This document shows, piece by piece, positions 30,097-44,320 of a DNA stretch of 64,000 nt. Below the pieces are notes generated by a model that worked only from the letters and a program-made list of their open reading frames with translations, did not search any database and was not told the origin of the DNA. The translations under genes and the position numbers were made by a program. The stretch comes from Cryobacterium psychrotolerans (GTDB taxonomy: Bacteria > Actinomycetota > Actinomycetes > Actinomycetales > Microbacteriaceae), in assembly GCF_900101115.1 (NCBI RefSeq), contig NZ_FNFU01000003.1:151745-215744 (forward strand), given 5' to 3'. The stretch's first letter is position 1. Each line of letters begins with the position of its first letter.

Positions 30097-30465
30097 CTAG
30101 TTGGTGGCGGTCAGCTTGCCACGGCGCACGCGCAACTGCTGGAGCGCCTCCTCGAGGAGCGACTCCGCTTCCTCTTCGGTGCGGCGTTCCTTGACGTAGG
30201 CCAGGTGCGTCTTGTACGGCTCGAGCTTGATCACCGACGGCGGGTTCGCCTTGTCGCGGCCGGCCGGCAGGCCGGAGGACGGGCAGTCGATGGTGACGGG
30301 GATTTCCTCGTCGGGAAGGTTGGCCGCGAAGTAGCGGACGGTTTCGTTGCCGAGGGCGTCCCAATAGGACACCTTGATGCGGTCGGCGTGGAAACCACGG
30401 TCCTGCTCCCCCATGGGCCCCGCTCCGACACGAGAACCCCGAATTGCGCTGCCACCAGATGCCAT
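30097..30465 (-). CDS. rbpA: RNA polymerase-binding protein RbpA
   Basis: 122-residue actinobacterial RNA polymerase accessory protein that binds the beta subunit and group I/II sigma factors and promotes open complex formation. MASGGSAIRGSRVGAGPM is the N-terminal tail and basic linker, followed by the zinc-ribbon-like core (FHADRIKVSYWDALGNETVR, ...TIDCPSSG) and the C-terminal sigma-interaction helix (ERRTEEEAESLLEEALQQLR). The core retains only one Cys, so zinc binding may be lost. AAGGGGAG precedes the ATG, and a TATACC -10 box is at 30494-30499. Confidence 0.95.
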   Translation of the reverse strand: MASGGSAIRGSRVGAGPMGEQDRGFHADRIKVSYWDALGNETVRYFAANLPDEEIPVTIDCPSSGLPAGRDKANPPSVIKLEPYKTHLAYVKERRTEEEAESLLEEALQQLRVRRGKLTATN

Positions 30466-30493
30466 GATGTTTCTCCCCTTGTGCTGATTAGTC

Positions 30494-30520
30494 GGTATAG
30501 CCGCAGTCCAGGGGACTGCG
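30494..30520 (-). promoter_or_regulatory. rbpA promoter and secG-rbpA hairpin
   Basis: TATACC (minus, 30494-30499) gives rbpA a leader of about 22 bases. Immediately upstream, 30502-30520 forms an eight-pair hairpin (CGCAGTCC-loop-GGACTGCG), 17 bases beyond the secG stop, possibly its terminator, but without a U-run. Confidence 0.5.
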
Positions 30521-30536
30521 ATCGTGCAAAATCTGC

Positions 30537-30788
30537 CTAAGCACCGGTGTCGAACTTGGTGATCAGGCCGAGCACCACGATGCAGGAAATCCACAGCAGC
30601 CCGAGAATGATGGTGATTCGGTTGAGGTTGCGCTCGGCAACCCCGGATGCGCCGAGGTTCGAAGTGACGCCGCCGCCGAACATGTCGGACAGCCCGCCCC
30701 CTCGTCCCTTGTGCAACAGAATGAGCATGGTGAGCAGGAGGCTCGTAATGCCGAGCAGTACCTGCAACACAACCTGGAGAATGTCCAC
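30537..30788 (-). CDS. secG: Protein-export membrane protein SecG
   Basis: 83-residue SecYEG subunit. Two hydrophobic helices (about residues 3-25 and 58-78) flank the conserved cytosolic loop LLHKGRGGGLSDMFGGG. GTG at 30788 with GAAAGG five to six bases upstream fits. A perfect TATAAT -10 at 30840-30845 gives it a promoter separate from tpiA. Its position after tpiA is the common actinobacterial order gap-pgk-tpiA-secG. Confidence 0.95.
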   Translation of the reverse strand: MDILQVVLQVLLGITSLLLTMLILLHKGRGGGLSDMFGGGVTSNLGASGVAERNLNRITIILGLLWISCIVVLGLITKFDTGA

Positions 30789-30839
30789 GAAAACCTTTCA
30801 CAATGCGGTGGGCGCGCGCGCACCACCAAGACACTGGTA

Positions 30840-30845
30840 ATTATA
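30840..30845 (-). promoter_or_regulatory. secG -10 box
   Basis: Consensus TATAAT on the minus strand, about 50 bases before the secG GTG. The -35 region is poor. Confidence 0.55.
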
Positions 30846-30865
30846 GCCTGACGGCCAAGCCCACC

Positions 30866-30891
30866 CGCGGTTGCCCCTCCGGACAACCGCG
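30866..30891 (-). terminator. Hairpin after tpiA
   Basis: Eight-pair stem (CGCGGTTG / CAACCGCG) with a ten-base loop, seven bases past the tpiA stop. No U-run follows, so termination may be partial and secG may also be read from the glycolytic operon. Confidence 0.6.
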
Positions 30892-30897
30892 TTGGGT

Positions 30898-31698
30898 CTA
30901 GATTCCGACGTGCTTCTGGTACCGAACGATGCCGGAGAATTCATCGATGTCGAGGCTCGCCCCGCCGACGAGCGCGCCGTCGACGTTGGGTTCGCGCATG
31001 AACCCGGCGATGTTGACGGCCTTGACCGACCCGCCGTAGAGGATGCGGGTCTTGTCGGCCACGTCCTGGCCGAGCGTCTCGTTCAGCACGGCACGCAGCG
31101 CGGCAGCGACCTGTTCGGCCTGCTCCGGCGTCGCGGCCTGTCCGGAGCCGATCGCCCAGACCGGCTCGTACGCCACAACGATGTCCGCGGCCCTGGTGAC
31201 CCCGGCGAGGGCCGCGCGAAGCTGCGCGACCGGGACGGCGCTCGGGCCGTGCAATTCGAGGTCCGCGGCGGTCTCGCCGACGCAGATGATCGGGACCAGG
31301 TTGTGCCTGAGCGCGGCCACGACCTTCGCGGCCACCTGCTCGTCGGTCTCGGCGTGCAGGGTGCGGCGCTCGGAGTGGCCGATGATCACGTACTGGCATT
31401 CGAGCTGGGCCAGGAATGCGCCGGAGATCTCCCCGGTGTAGGCGCCGGAGTCGTGCTCGGAGAGGTCCTGCGCGCCGAAGGCGAGCGGGAGCTTGTCCGC
31501 GGCGACCAGGGTCTGCACGGATCGCAGGTCGGTGAACGGCGGGAAGACGGCAACCTCGACGGCGGTGAAGTCGTGCCGCGCGTCCTTGAGGCTCCAGGCG
31601 AGCTTCTGCACGAAGGCGATGGCCTGGAGGTGGTCCAGGTTCATCTTCCAGTTGCCCGCAATCAGGGGCGTGCGCCGCGGGTTGTTGTTCACTGCCAT
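30898..31698 (-). CDS. tpiA: Triosephosphate isomerase
   Basis: 266-residue TIM barrel enzyme. RTPLIAGNWKMNLD holds the catalytic Lys, IIGHSERR the catalytic His (about residue 105), and VVAYEPVWAIGSGQAATPEQ the catalytic Glu and loop 6 (about 175-195). The start ATG lies inside the end of pgk (10-base overlap), so translation is coupled. Part of gapA-pgk-tpiA. Confidence 0.98.
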   Translation of the reverse strand: MAVNNNPRRTPLIAGNWKMNLDHLQAIAFVQKLAWSLKDARHDFTAVEVAVFPPFTDLRSVQTLVAADKLPLAFGAQDLSEHDSGAYTGEISGAFLAQLECQYVIIGHSERRTLHAETDEQVAAKVVAALRHNLVPIICVGETAADLELHGPSAVPVAQLRAALAGVTRAADIVVAYEPVWAIGSGQAATPEQAEQVAAALRAVLNETLGQDVADKTRILYGGSVKAVNIAGFMREPNVDGALVGGASLDIDEFSGIVRYQKHVGI

Positions 31699-32900
31699 CC
31701 GAGGACCTCCAGTCCAGGCAGGCGCTTACCCTCGAGGAACTCGAGGCTGGCGCCACCGCCGGTAGATATATGACCGAATTGGTCGTCGTGGAAACCGAGA
31801 ATTCTTACGGCCGCCGCGGAATCTCCCCCGCCGACGACGCTGAGGCCGTCGACCTCGGTGAGTGCGGCCGCGACCGTGCGCGTGCCTTCGGCGAATGCGG
31901 CAAGCTCGAACACGCCCATGGGGCCGTTCCAGAAGACCGTCTTCGACGCGCGGATGATGGCGGCGAACGCCTGGGCGGAGTCCGGACCGATGTCCAGGCC
32001 CAGCCCGGATGCGCCGAACGGGGTGTCTTCGATCGCGTCGGCCGGGGTGACCTGGTGTTCGGCGTCCCCGCCGAACTTCGACGCCACGACGATGTCCGTG
32101 GGGAGCACGATCTTCACGCCAAGGCGCTCGGCTTCGGCGAGGTAGCCGCGGACGGTGTCGAGCTGGTCGCTCTCGAGCAGGCTTGATCCGACCTTGTGGC
32201 CCTGGGCCGCGAGGAAGGTGAACACCATCCCGCCGCCGATCAGCAGCGAGTTGATCCTGGGCAGGAGGTGGCCGATGACGCCGAGCTTGTCCGAGACCTT
32301 CGAGCCGCCGAGGACGACCGTGTACGGCGCCTCGGGCTTCTCGGTCAGACGGTCGAGGACGTCAAGCTCCGTGGCGATCAGCAGGCCGGCGGCGCTCGGC
32401 AGGAGCGTCGCCAGTTCGAACACGCTGGCCTGCTTGCGGTGGACCACGCCGAAGCCGTCCGACACGAGCACGTCGCCCAGCGCCGCGAGGCGGGCCGCGA
32501 AGGCGGCCCGCTCCGCGTCGACCTTGCTGGTCTCCCCCGCGTTGAAACGCAGGTTCTCGAGCACGACGACGCCGCCGTCGGTGAGCTGCGCGACGGCATC
32601 CGTCGCCGAATCCCCGACGGTGTCGGTGGAGAAGGCGACTCCGGTTCCGAGCAACTCGCCGAGACGGCCGGCGACCGGGGCCAGGCTGTATTTCGCGTCG
32701 GGAGCCCCGTCGGGGCGGCCGAGGTGAGACACGATGACGACCCGGGCGCCCTGGGCGATCAGGGCCCGGATCGTGGGCAGCGAGGCCCTGATCCGGCCGT
32801 CGTCGGTGATCCGTCCGCGCTCAAGCGGGACGTTCAGGTCACAGCGGACGATGACTCTTGTGCCCTGGAGCGAACCCAGCGACTCGATGGTGCGCAACAA
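31689..32900 (-). CDS. pgk: Phosphoglycerate kinase
   Basis: 403-residue glycolytic kinase. VIVRCDLNVPLERG is the N-terminal substrate motif, VSHLGRPDG follows, and the C-terminal nucleotide site is GGGDSAAAV with STGGGASLEFLEGKRLPG. No ATG is available at the expected start: the frame opens with two consecutive TTG codons (32900 and 32897), so a TTG start is likely, with GGGACC about ten bases upstream. Follows gapA after 13 bases. Confidence 0.97.
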   Translation of the reverse strand: MLRTIESLGSLQGTRVIVRCDLNVPLERGRITDDGRIRASLPTIRALIAQGARVVIVSHLGRPDGAPDAKYSLAPVAGRLGELLGTGVAFSTDTVGDSATDAVAQLTDGGVVVLENLRFNAGETSKVDAERAAFAARLAALGDVLVSDGFGVVHRKQASVFELATLLPSAAGLLIATELDVLDRLTEKPEAPYTVVLGGSKVSDKLGVIGHLLPRINSLLIGGGMVFTFLAAQGHKVGSSLLESDQLDTVRGYLAEAERLGVKIVLPTDIVVASKFGGDAEHQVTPADAIEDTPFGASGLGLDIGPDSAQAFAAIIRASKTVFWNGPMGVFELAAFAEGTRTVAAALTEVDGLSVVGGGDSAAAVRILGFHDDQFGHISTGGGASLEFLEGKRLPGLEVLGWQ

Positions 32901-32913
32901 ACCGCGGTCCCGG

Positions 32914-33933
<1,020 letters not shown>

Positions 33934-34013
33934 TTACTGAGGCGCCGACGGCGCAGATGGGGGTGATCAAAGTACGGACGGCGGTGTCCTGTTAGGGCAT
34001 AGTCACCATAACG

Positions 34014-34640
34014 CTATGACAGTAGCAGCAGGCCGGCGGTCTTCTCACGGGCCGTTACGAACCGCGTCTGCACGTTCGACCAGTCGACGATGTTCCAGAA
34101 TGCCTTGACGTAGTCCGCGCGTACGTTGCGGTAGTCGAGGTAGTAGGCGTGCTCCCAGACGTCGAGCATGAGCACGGGGACCGTGCCGGCGGCGAAGTTG
34201 GACTGCTGGTCGAAGAACTGCTGGATGATCAGGCGCTGCCCGATGGAGTCCCAGGCGAGGACGGCCCAGCCGGAGCCCTGCACGCCGAGCGCGACGGCCG
34301 CGAAGTGGGCCTGGAACTTGTCGAAGGAGCCGAAGTTGTCATCGATCGCCGCGGCGAGTTCACCGGTGGGCTTGTCTCCGCCGTCCGGGGACATGTTGGT
34401 CCAGAACACGGAGTGGTTGACGTGGCCGCCCAGGTTGAAGGCGAGGTCCTTCTCGAGCTTGTTGACGTAGGCGAGGTTGCCGGCGTCGCGGGCCTCGGCC
34501 AGCTGTGCCAGGGCGGTGTTCGCGCCGGTCACGTATGCCTGGTGGTGCTTGCCGTGGTGGAGTTCCATGATGGTGCCGCTGATGCTGGGCGCGAGGGCCG
34601 AGTAGTCGTAGGGCAGGTCAGGCAGGGTGTATTCAGCCAT
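34014..34640 (-). CDS. sodA: Superoxide dismutase, Fe/Mn family
   Basis: 208-residue SOD. Metal ligands are visible as His in [15 protein letters not shown]...LHHGKHH, His in [10 protein letters not shown], and Asp/His in [12 protein letters not shown]. The Gln in FDQQSN at the position used for metal selectivity, together with the Microbacteriaceae context, suggests a manganese or cambialistic enzyme; this is inference. AGAGGAGAAAGC precedes the ATG. It sits between whiA and gapA on the same strand with its own TAGACT promoter. Confidence 0.95.
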   Translation of the reverse strand: MAEYTLPDLPYDYSALAPSISGTIMELHHGKHHQAYVTGANTALAQLAEARDAGNLAYVNKLEKDLAFNLGGHVNHSVFWTNMSPDGGDKPTGELAAAIDDNFGSFDKFQAHFAAVALGVQGSGWAVLAWDSIGQRLIIQQFFDQQSNFAAGTVPVLMLDVWEHAYYLDYRNVRADYVKAFWNIVDWSNVQTRFVTAREKTAGLLLLS

Positions 34641-34717
34641 GTGCTTTCTCCTCTGGGTGTTGCCGGATGAGTAGCCGGTGCGGAGGACTCCGCCGCCGGC
34701 CGGTGGGCGACCATGAC

Positions 34718-34723
34718 AGTCTA
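34718..34723 (-). promoter_or_regulatory. sodA -10 box
   Basis: TAGACT with an upstream TG (TGACTAGACT), giving a leader of roughly 70 bases. A GCGGAG/CTCCGC palindrome (34679-34692) lies in the leader. Confidence 0.45.
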
Positions 34724-34756
34724 GTCAGGCGTGCCGGTGAGGCTCGGGACGTGTCC

Positions 34757-35737
34757 TCAGACGTCGTCGAGATCTGGCGGCAGGTTGGCGTCGGTACCGG
34801 GAATCCCCAGGTCAACGGCCTTTTTATCGGCCATGGCGAGGAGTCGTCTGATGCGCCCGGCGACGGCATCCTTGGTCATGGGCGGGTCGGCGTGGTGGCC
34901 GAGTTCGTCGAGGCTGGAATCCCGGAAGCTCAGTCGCAGCTCGCCGGCGTAGCGCAGGTGCTTGGGGATGTCGTCGCCGAGGATCTCCATGGCCCGGTCG
35001 ACCCGGGCGCAGGCGGCGACGGCGGCCTGGGCTGACCGGCGCAGGTTCGCGTCGTCGAAGTTGACCAGGCGGTTGGCTGTGGCCCTGACCTCCCGGCGCT
35101 GGCGCAGTTCCTCCCAGTTGAGCACGGTGTCCTTGGCGCCCATGTGCACGAGCATGGAGCCGATCGCGTCACCGTCACGGATGACGACCCGGTGCACGCC
35201 GCGCACCTCGCGGGCCTTGGCGACGATTCCGAGGCGTCCGGCGGCGCCCACGAGCGCCATGGCCGCCTCGTTGCCGGGGCAGGTCACTTCCAGGGCCGCG
35301 GACCGGCCGGGATCGGTGAGCGAGCCATTCGCGAGGAACGCCCCCCTCCAGACCGCGGCGACTTCTTCCTTGGACCCCGTGGTCAGGCGGTTCGGAAGGC
35401 CGCGGATCGGGCGACGTCGGGCGTCGAGCAGGCCGGTCTGCCGGGCCAGGGTCTCTCCGCCTTCGACCACGCGCACGAGGTAGTGGTTGGTGCGGCGAAG
35501 CCCGGATGCCGGCACGACCGACACCTCGCTGCGCACGCCATAGAGCTCGGCGAGATCCTTGCGCACCCTTCGTGCGAGCAGCGCGGTGTCGAGCTCGGAT
35601 TCGACGGCGATGCGTCCGGAGATCATGTGCAGTCCCCCGGAGAACCGGAGGATTGTCGCTAACTCGGCGGCCCGCACCGTGGTCTTGGAGACCTCGATGC
35701 GGGAAAGCTCGTCTTTAACGTCGGCGGTGAGTGCCAA
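34757..35737 (-). CDS. whiA: Sporulation-type transcription regulator WhiA
   Basis: 326-residue WhiA: an N-terminal LAGLIDADG-like domain ([50 protein letters not shown]) and a C-terminal helix-turn-helix (about residues 265-315: [34 protein letters not shown]). In Streptomyces it controls sporulation and division genes with WhiB; in non-sporulating Actinobacteria it is kept as a cell-division regulator. The start is a TTG at 35737 giving [11 protein letters not shown]; no ATG/GTG fits. It follows rapZ by 55 bases. The usual yvcK between rapZ and whiA is absent. Confidence 0.95.
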   Translation of the reverse strand: MALTADVKDELSRIEVSKTTVRAAELATILRFSGGLHMISGRIAVESELDTALLARRVRKDLAELYGVRSEVSVVPASGLRRTNHYLVRVVEGGETLARQTGLLDARRRPIRGLPNRLTTGSKEEVAAVWRGAFLANGSLTDPGRSAALEVTCPGNEAAMALVGAAGRLGIVAKAREVRGVHRVVIRDGDAIGSMLVHMGAKDTVLNWEELRQRREVRATANRLVNFDDANLRRSAQAAVAACARVDRAMEILGDDIPKHLRYAGELRLSFRDSSLDELGHHADPPMTKDAVAGRIRRLLAMADKKAVDLGIPGTDANLPPDLDDV

Positions 35738-35792
35738 TCGTATGTTCCATTCTGTTTGTCCGGGCCAGGGTCTTGTGAACCGTTGGCCGTGG

Positions 35793-36668
35793 TTATTCTC
35801 GACCCAGGTCGCGGTGCTTGACGTTGACCGCGACGCCGGGGAATCCTTGGATGAGAGTGGCGAGTTCCCTGGCCATGGCCACGGAGCGGTGCTTGCCGCC
35901 CGTGCAACCGATGGCGATCGTCGCATGACGCTTGTTCTCGCGTTGGTAGCCGGCCAGAACCGGCTCGAGGGCCGCCGAGTAGCTGGCGATGAATTCACGT
36001 GCGCCCGGCTGGGCGAGCACGAACTCGCTGACCTGGGCGTCCTGGCCGGTGAATTGACGCAGCTCGGGGATCCAGAACGGGTTGGGCAGGAAACGGGCGT
36101 CGGCGACCATGTCGACGTCGGTGGGAAGCCCGTACTTGAAGCCGAAGCTGAGGATGGTGACCTGCAGCCCGGCCGCGTCTTCGGCTGCGAAGCGCTCGGT
36201 GATGGTGGTGGCCAGCTGGTGGATGTTCAGGTCGGACGTGTCGATCACGATGTCGCACACCTCGCGGACGGCGGCGAGCCGGGTGCGTTCGGCCGTGATC
36301 CCGTCGAGGAGGGTCCCGTCGCCCTGCAACGGATGCGGGCGGCGCACGGACTCGAAGCGGCGAACGAGCACGTCGTCCCGCGCCTCGAGGAAGATGACTC
36401 TCACCTGGGTGCCGCTGCGCAGCGACTGCACGATCTCCTGGAAGTCACTGAAGAACTCGCGGCCTCGGATGTCCACCACGGCCGCGATCTTCGGCAGGGT
36501 GCTTCCGGCCCGTTCGACCAGGTCGACCAGGGGCCGGAGCATCTGCGGGGGCAGGTTGTCGACGACGTACCAGTCGAGGTCCTCGAGGGCGTTCGCCACC
36601 GTCGACCGACCAGCACCGGACATTCCCGTGACGATCAGCACTTCCTGCTTCTCGATCTCCGCTGTCAT
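35793..36668 (-). CDS. rapZ: RNase adapter protein RapZ (GlmZ/YvcJ-like GTP/ATP-binding)
   Basis: 291-residue P-loop protein. Walker A is [17 protein letters not shown], followed by [19 protein letters not shown]. The C-terminal module has [23 protein letters not shown] and the diagnostic [18 protein letters not shown]. In E. coli RapZ binds small RNAs for RNase E; in Gram-positives the role is linked to competence and envelope precursors. A TAGGCT -10 box at 36708-36713 gives a leader of about 33 bases. Confidence 0.95.
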   Translation of the reverse strand: MTAEIEKQEVLIVTGMSGAGRSTVANALEDLDWYVVDNLPPQMLRPLVDLVERAGSTLPKIAAVVDIRGREFFSDFQEIVQSLRSGTQVRVIFLEARDDVLVRRFESVRRPHPLQGDGTLLDGITAERTRLAAVREVCDIVIDTSDLNIHQLATTITERFAAEDAAGLQVTILSFGFKYGLPTDVDMVADARFLPNPFWIPELRQFTGQDAQVSEFVLAQPGAREFIASYSAALEPVLAGYQRENKRHATIAIGCTGGKHRSVAMARELATLIQGFPGVAVNVKHRDLGRE

Positions 36669-36707
36669 TCTGGGCTGCGCCTTTGGTCGTGGTGGGGTGG
36701 TTTGTCC

Positions 36708-36713
36708 AGCCTA
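36708..36713 (-). promoter_or_regulatory. rapZ -10 box
   Basis: TAGGCT on the minus strand in the 62-base gap between uvrC and rapZ; leader about 33 bases, unlike the leaderless genes that use the same hexamer. Confidence 0.4.
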
Positions 36714-36730
36714 CCTACCGGCGCGGGCGT

Positions 36731-38623
36731 TCAGGCGCGTAAATGCTGATGAATCGCGCCCGCGAGGGTCGGGCCGATGCCCCGCACGTCGCCGATGGCC
36801 TCCTCGGGGGCTTCCTTCAGCCGGGCCACCGAGCCGAAGTGCGCCAGCAGCACCTTCACCCGGGCCGGGCCGAGGCCGGGGATCTCGGCGAGCACCGTCG
36901 AGATGTCGCGCTTGCGCCTGGACCGCTGGTGAGCGATCGCGAACCGGTGGGCCTCGTCCCTGATCCGCTGGATCAGGAACAGGGCGTCGCTGTTGCGCGG
37001 CAGGATCACCGGGTAGTCCGAGTCCGGCAGCCAGATTTCCTCCAGCCGCTTGGCGATGCCGCAGAGCGCGATCCCCGTGATCCCCGCGTCGGCCAGCGCC
37101 CGGGCGGCCGCGGCCACCTGGGGCTGGCCGCCGTCGACGATGAGGAGGTTGGGACGGTAGCGGAACTTCTTCCGTTTCTGCTCGGCGGACTCGGCCAGGG
37201 CGGGGTCGCCGCCGGGCGGGTCGTCGCGGGCCGGATCGTCGACGGGCACGAGGTAGGCCAGTCGCCGGGACAGCGTGCGGTAGATGGAGTCGGTGTCGTC
37301 GGTCGACTCGGGAATCGTGAACCGGCGGTACTCGTCTTTGCGGGGCAGGCCGTCCTCGAACACCACCATGGACGCCACGATGTTCGTGCCGCTCAGGTGG
37401 GAGACGTCGTAGCACTCCATCCGGAGCGGCGCCTCCGCCATCCCCAGCGCCTCCTGGATGTCTTCGAGCGCCTTCGACCGGGCAACGAAGTCGGAGCTCC
37501 GCCGGGTCTTGTAGAGCATGAGGGCGTGCCGGGCGTTCTGGGTCGCCGTGGCCAGCAGCGCGGCCTTCTCCCCGCGCTGGGCCGCGACGAGGCGCACCTT
37601 TCGGTTCGCCAGCCCGGCCAGCAGCGTCGCCAGCGCCTCGGCGTCGTCAGGGAGCTGCGGCACGACGATCTCGCGCGGCGGCGGGCTGTCGGCACTGTAC
37701 GCGGTCTGCATGATCGAGTCGATCAGTTCCCCGGTCGTCACGTCGAGTTCCTTGTCGACCATCCAGCCGCGCACACCACGGATGCGCCCGCCCCGCACGA
37801 TGAACAGTTGCACCGCGGCCGCCAGCTCGTCTTCGTCGATGCCGAAGAGGTCGATGTCGACGCTGTCCCGCAGCACGACGGCGCTCTTTTCGAGCACGGC
37901 GTTCAGCGCCATCACCTGGTCGCGCCGTTTGGCGGCGAGCTCGTAGTCCTGGGCTCCCGCGGCGACCTTCATCTCGGCCGTCAGCCTGTTGATCAGCTTC
38001 TTGTCCTGGCTGCCCATGAAGCTGACGAACTCGTCGACCCGGGTGCGGTGTTCCTCGACGCTCACCGTTCCGGAACACGGACCGAAGCAGCGGCCGATCT
38101 GGCCGGCGAAGCAGGGTTTGCCCGACTGCATGGCCCGCTTGTAGTTGGCGTTGTTGCAGGTGCGGATCGGGAAGGCCTTGAGCATCAGCTCGATCGTCTC
38201 GTACACCGCCCAGACCTTGGGGTACGGGCCGAAATACCGGGCGCCGCGGATGCCGGTGGTGCGGGTGACGAGTGCGCGCGGCGCCTCGTCGGCGAGCGTC
38301 ACCGCCAGGTAGGGGTAGGACTTGTCGTCCTTGAACTGCACGTTGAAGGGCGGATCGAACTCGTTGATCCAGGTCCACTCGAGTTGCAGCGCCTCCACCT
38401 CGGTGCCCACGACGGTCCATTCGACGCCGGTGGCGGTCGTGACCATGCGCCGTGTGCGCTCGTGCAGGCTGCTGAGCGGGGCGAAGTAGTTGCTCAGCCG
38501 GGCGCGCAGGTTCTTGGCCTTGCCGACATAGAGAACCCGCCCGGAGGCATCCCGGAACCGGTACACCCCCGGGCTGGTGGGAATTTCGCCCGTTTTCGGG
38601 CGGTAGCTCAGTGCGTCAGACAT
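36731..38623 (-). CDS. uvrC: Excinuclease ABC subunit C
   Basis: 630-residue dual-incision nuclease of nucleotide excision repair. N-terminal GIY-YIG nuclease ([20 protein letters not shown], about residues 18-37), a four-Cys segment ([21 protein letters not shown]), a UVR domain (about 210-245), the UvrC homology/RNase H-like domain ([31 protein letters not shown]), and a C-terminal helix-hairpin-helix pair ([35 protein letters not shown]). Follows uvrA after 51 bases on the same strand. Confidence 0.97.
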   Translation of the reverse strand: MSDALSYRPKTGEIPTSPGVYRFRDASGRVLYVGKAKNLRARLSNYFAPLSSLHERTRRMVTTATGVEWTVVGTEVEALQLEWTWINEFDPPFNVQFKDDKSYPYLAVTLADEAPRALVTRTTGIRGARYFGPYPKVWAVYETIELMLKAFPIRTCNNANYKRAMQSGKPCFAGQIGRCFGPCSGTVSVEEHRTRVDEFVSFMGSQDKKLINRLTAEMKVAAGAQDYELAAKRRDQVMALNAVLEKSAVVLRDSVDIDLFGIDEDELAAAVQLFIVRGGRIRGVRGWMVDKELDVTTGELIDSIMQTAYSADSPPPREIVVPQLPDDAEALATLLAGLANRKVRLVAAQRGEKAALLATATQNARHALMLYKTRRSSDFVARSKALEDIQEALGMAEAPLRMECYDVSHLSGTNIVASMVVFEDGLPRKDEYRRFTIPESTDDTDSIYRTLSRRLAYLVPVDDPARDDPPGGDPALAESAEQKRKKFRYRPNLLIVDGGQPQVAAAARALADAGITGIALCGIAKRLEEIWLPDSDYPVILPRNSDALFLIQRIRDEAHRFAIAHQRSRRKRDISTVLAEIPGLGPARVKVLLAHFGSVARLKEAPEEAIGDVRGIGPTLAGAIHQHLRA

Positions 38624-38674
38624 CGGCTCTTTCGGCGGCGGTCATCGCGGGCGGCGGTCATCGCGTGGCAACAG

Positions 38675-41542
<2,868 letters not shown>

Positions 41543-41548
41543 CCATTG

Positions 41549-41554
41549 AGTCTA
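41549..41554 (-). promoter_or_regulatory. uvrA -10 box (leaderless)
   Basis: TAGACT on the minus strand, six bases before the uvrA GTG. I see no LexA-type SOS box (GAACnnnnGTTC-like) close by. Confidence 0.5.
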
Positions 41555-41598
41555 TTCAGTGCCGCTGACAGCTCGGTGACACCGGTGAGACCCCGGAG

Positions 41599-43665
41599 TC
41601 AGTCCAGATGCCCGGCCTTCTCCATATTCCGCAGTTCCCGCTTGAGCTCGGACAGTTCGTCACGCAGCCGCGCGGCGAGTTCGAACTTGAGTTCGCCGGC
41701 GGCCTCGAGCATCTGCCCGTTCAGGTCGGCGATGATCGATTCGAGGTCGTTCGCGCCGTTGGCGGCCAGGCCGACCCGCTTCCCGCCGGGAGTCGGCGTG
41801 CGGCGGCGGGCATCCCGGCCGGACAGGAGCTCGGCCGTGTCGGCTTCCTCACGCGCCAGGACGTCGGTGATGTCGGCGATCCGTTTGCGCAGCGGGGTCG
41901 GGTCGATCCCGTGCAGGGTGTTGTATTCGACCTGCTTCTCGCGCCGGCGGTCGGTTTCGTCGATGGCCCGGGCCATCGAGGGGGTGAGCCGGTCGGCGTA
42001 CATGTGCACCTGGCCGGACACGTTGCGGGCGGCCCGGCCGATGGTCTGGATGAGCGACGTCGCGGACCGGAGGAAGCCCTCCTTGTCGGCGTCGAGGATG
42101 GCGACGAGCGACACCTCCGGCAGGTCGAGGCCTTCCCGGAGCAGGTTGATTCCCACGAGCACGTCGTACAGGCCGGAGCGCAGTTCGGTGAGCAGCTCGA
42201 CCCGGCGCAGCGTGTCGACGTCGGAGTGCAGGTAGCGCACCCGCACCCCGGCCTCGGTGAGGAAATCGGTGAGCTCTTCGGCCATCTTCTTGGTCAGGGT
42301 GGTCACGAGCACGCGTTCGTTGCGTTCGACCCGGAGCCTGATCTGCTCGAGCAGGTCGTCGATCTGTCCGGCGCTGGGCTTGACGATCACCTCGGGGTCG
42401 ATCAGGCCCGTCGGGCGGATGATCTGCTCGACGATCCCGTCGGCGATCCCCATCTCGTACTTGCCGGGGGTGGCCGAGAGGTACACGGTCTGGCCGACCC
42501 GGTTCTTGAATTCGTCGAACTTGAGCGGCCGGTTGTCGAGCGCGCTCGGAAGCCGGAAGCCGTGCTCGACGAGCGTGCGCTTGCGCGACGAGTCGCCCTC
42601 GTACATCGCGCCGATCTGGGGCACGGTGACGTGGGATTCGTCGATCACCATGAGGAAGTCATCCGGGAAGTAGTCGAGCAGGCAGTGCGGCGCTTCGCCC
42701 GGGTTGCGGGCGTCGATGTGCCGGGAGTAGTTCTCGATGCCGGAGCAGAACCCGATCTGCTCCATCATCTCGAGGTCGAAGGTGGTGCGCATGCGGAGGC
42801 GCTGGGCCTCCAGCAGTTTGCCTTCGCGCTCCAGCTGCTCGAGCCGTTCGGCCAGCTCCTCCTTGATCGTGCCGATGGCGCGGTGCATGACATCCGTGCT
42901 GGCGACGTAGTGCGAGCCGGGGAAGACCGACACGGCGTCGAGCTTGCGCACGATGTCGCCGGTGAGCGGGTGCAGGCTGTAGAGCGCCTCGATCTCGTCG
43001 CCGAACATTTCGATCCGGATCGCCAGTTCCTCGTACATCGGGATGATCTCGATCGTGTCCCCGCGCACCCGGAAGTGGCCGCGGGAGAAGTCGATGTCGT
43101 TGCGCTGGTACTGCATCGCCACGAACTTGCGGATCAGCCAGTCGCGGGAGACCTGCTGCCCGACCTGCAGCGCGACCATCGCCTGGAGGTAGCCCTCGGG
43201 CGTGCCCAGGCCGTAGATGCAGGACACGGTGGACACCACGATGACGTCCCGCCGGCTGAGCAGCGCGTTCGTCGTCGAGTGGCGCAGCCGTTCCACCTCG
43301 GCGTTGATCGACGAGTCCTTCTCAATGAAGGTGTCGGTCTGCGGGACGTAGGCCTCCGGCTGGTAGTAGTCGTAGTAGGAGACGAAGTATTCGACCGCGT
43401 TGTTGGGCATGAGCTCGCGGAACTCGTTGACCAGCTGGGCGGCGAGGGTCTTGTTGTGGGCGAGCACGAGCGTCGGACGCTGCACCTGCTCGATCAGCCA
43501 GGCGGTCGTGGCGGACTTGCCGGTGCCGGTCGCGCCGAGCAGGACGACATCCGTTTCGCCCGCGTTGATGCGGCCGGCCAGCTCGGCAATGGCGGTCGGC
43601 TGGTCGCCACTGGGCGTGTACTCGCTGACCACCTCGAAGGGATGCACCGAGCGCGTGGGTTCCAT
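41599..43665 (-). CDS. uvrB: Excinuclease ABC subunit B
   Basis: 688-residue helicase-like subunit that loads onto damaged DNA with UvrA. Walker A is [15 protein letters not shown], the beta-hairpin is [16 protein letters not shown], motif II is [16 protein letters not shown], motif VI is QTIGRAARN, and the C-terminal UVR coiled coil (about residues 640-680) binds UvrC. ATG 43665 lies six bases after TAGACT; there is no ribosome-binding site, so it is likely leaderless. coaE is upstream on the same strand, 29 bases away. Confidence 0.97.
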   Translation of the reverse strand: MEPTRSVHPFEVVSEYTPSGDQPTAIAELAGRINAGETDVVLLGATGTGKSATTAWLIEQVQRPTLVLAHNKTLAAQLVNEFRELMPNNAVEYFVSYYDYYQPEAYVPQTDTFIEKDSSINAEVERLRHSTTNALLSRRDVIVVSTVSCIYGLGTPEGYLQAMVALQVGQQVSRDWLIRKFVAMQYQRNDIDFSRGHFRVRGDTIEIIPMYEELAIRIEMFGDEIEALYSLHPLTGDIVRKLDAVSVFPGSHYVASTDVMHRAIGTIKEELAERLEQLEREGKLLEAQRLRMRTTFDLEMMEQIGFCSGIENYSRHIDARNPGEAPHCLLDYFPDDFLMVIDESHVTVPQIGAMYEGDSSRKRTLVEHGFRLPSALDNRPLKFDEFKNRVGQTVYLSATPGKYEMGIADGIVEQIIRPTGLIDPEVIVKPSAGQIDDLLEQIRLRVERNERVLVTTLTKKMAEELTDFLTEAGVRVRYLHSDVDTLRRVELLTELRSGLYDVLVGINLLREGLDLPEVSLVAILDADKEGFLRSATSLIQTIGRAARNVSGQVHMYADRLTPSMARAIDETDRRREKQVEYNTLHGIDPTPLRKRIADITDVLAREEADTAELLSGRDARRRTPTPGGKRVGLAANGANDLESIIADLNGQMLEAAGELKFELAARLRDELSELKRELRNMEKAGHLD

Positions 43666-43671
43666 ACCCCC

Positions 43672-43677
43672 AGTCTA
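43672..43677 (-). promoter_or_regulatory. uvrB -10 box (leaderless)
   Basis: TAGACT on the minus strand, six bases (all G except the last) before the uvrB ATG. Confidence 0.5.
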
Positions 43678-43694
43678 GGGAACGCCCCTGACAG

Positions 43695-44312
43695 TTACCG
43701 ATCGAGCGCGGCGCGCACGCGCTCGTAGAGCGCGTCGACCTGCTGCAGCGTGTGCGCCAGGGTGCCGTCCGTGTCGATGACGACGTTTGCGACGGCAAGG
43801 CGGTCGGCGTCGCTGGCCTGGGAGCCGATCCGGCGGGCGGCATCCGTTTCGTCCATGCCGCGCAGGTCGACCATCCGGCGCGTCCGGGTCTCCTCGTCGG
43901 CGTGCGCGACGACGATGAGGTCGAACGGATGGTCGACGGCGGCCTCGACGAGCAGGGGCACGTCGTAGACGACGACGGCGTCCGGGTCGGCCTGCTCGGC
44001 GTCTCGGATCAGCTCGTTCGCCAGCGCACGGACGGCGGGGTGCACGATGGCATTGAGCTGGGCGAGGGAGGCCGGGTCGCAGAAGACCCGGCTGCCCAGG
44101 GCTGCTCGGTTGAGGCTGCCGTCGGCGTTCAGCACCTCGTCGCCGAAGGTCGCCCGGATCCGGGCGAGGGCGTCCGTGCCGGGCTCGACAACGACCCGGG
44201 CCAGGTGGTCGGCGTCGATGTGCACCGCTCCGTGCTCCACCAGGCGCCTGGCCACGGTGCTTTTACCGGATGCGATCCCGCCGGTCAACCCAATCACGTA
44301 CACGCCTGCCAT
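43695..44312 (-). CDS. coaE: Dephospho-CoA kinase
   Basis: 205-residue P-loop kinase for the last step of coenzyme A synthesis. Walker A is GLTGGIASGKSTVAR, then HIDADHLARVVVEPG with the substrate Asp, and VVYDVPLLVEA with VVAHADEETR further on. The ATG at 44312 has a strong AGGAGG at 44323-44328, which decides it over an in-frame ATG at 44363. This Shine-Dalgarno lies at the foot of a long palindrome and can pair with it. No C-terminal GrpB fusion, unlike the mycobacterial enzyme. Confidence 0.95.
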   Translation of the reverse strand: MAGVYVIGLTGGIASGKSTVARRLVEHGAVHIDADHLARVVVEPGTDALARIRATFGDEVLNADGSLNRAALGSRVFCDPASLAQLNAIVHPAVRALANELIRDAEQADPDAVVVYDVPLLVEAAVDHPFDLIVVAHADEETRTRRMVDLRGMDETDAARRIGSQASDADRLAVANVVIDTDGTLAHTLQQVDALYERVRAALDR

Positions 44313-44320
44313 GCTATCCG

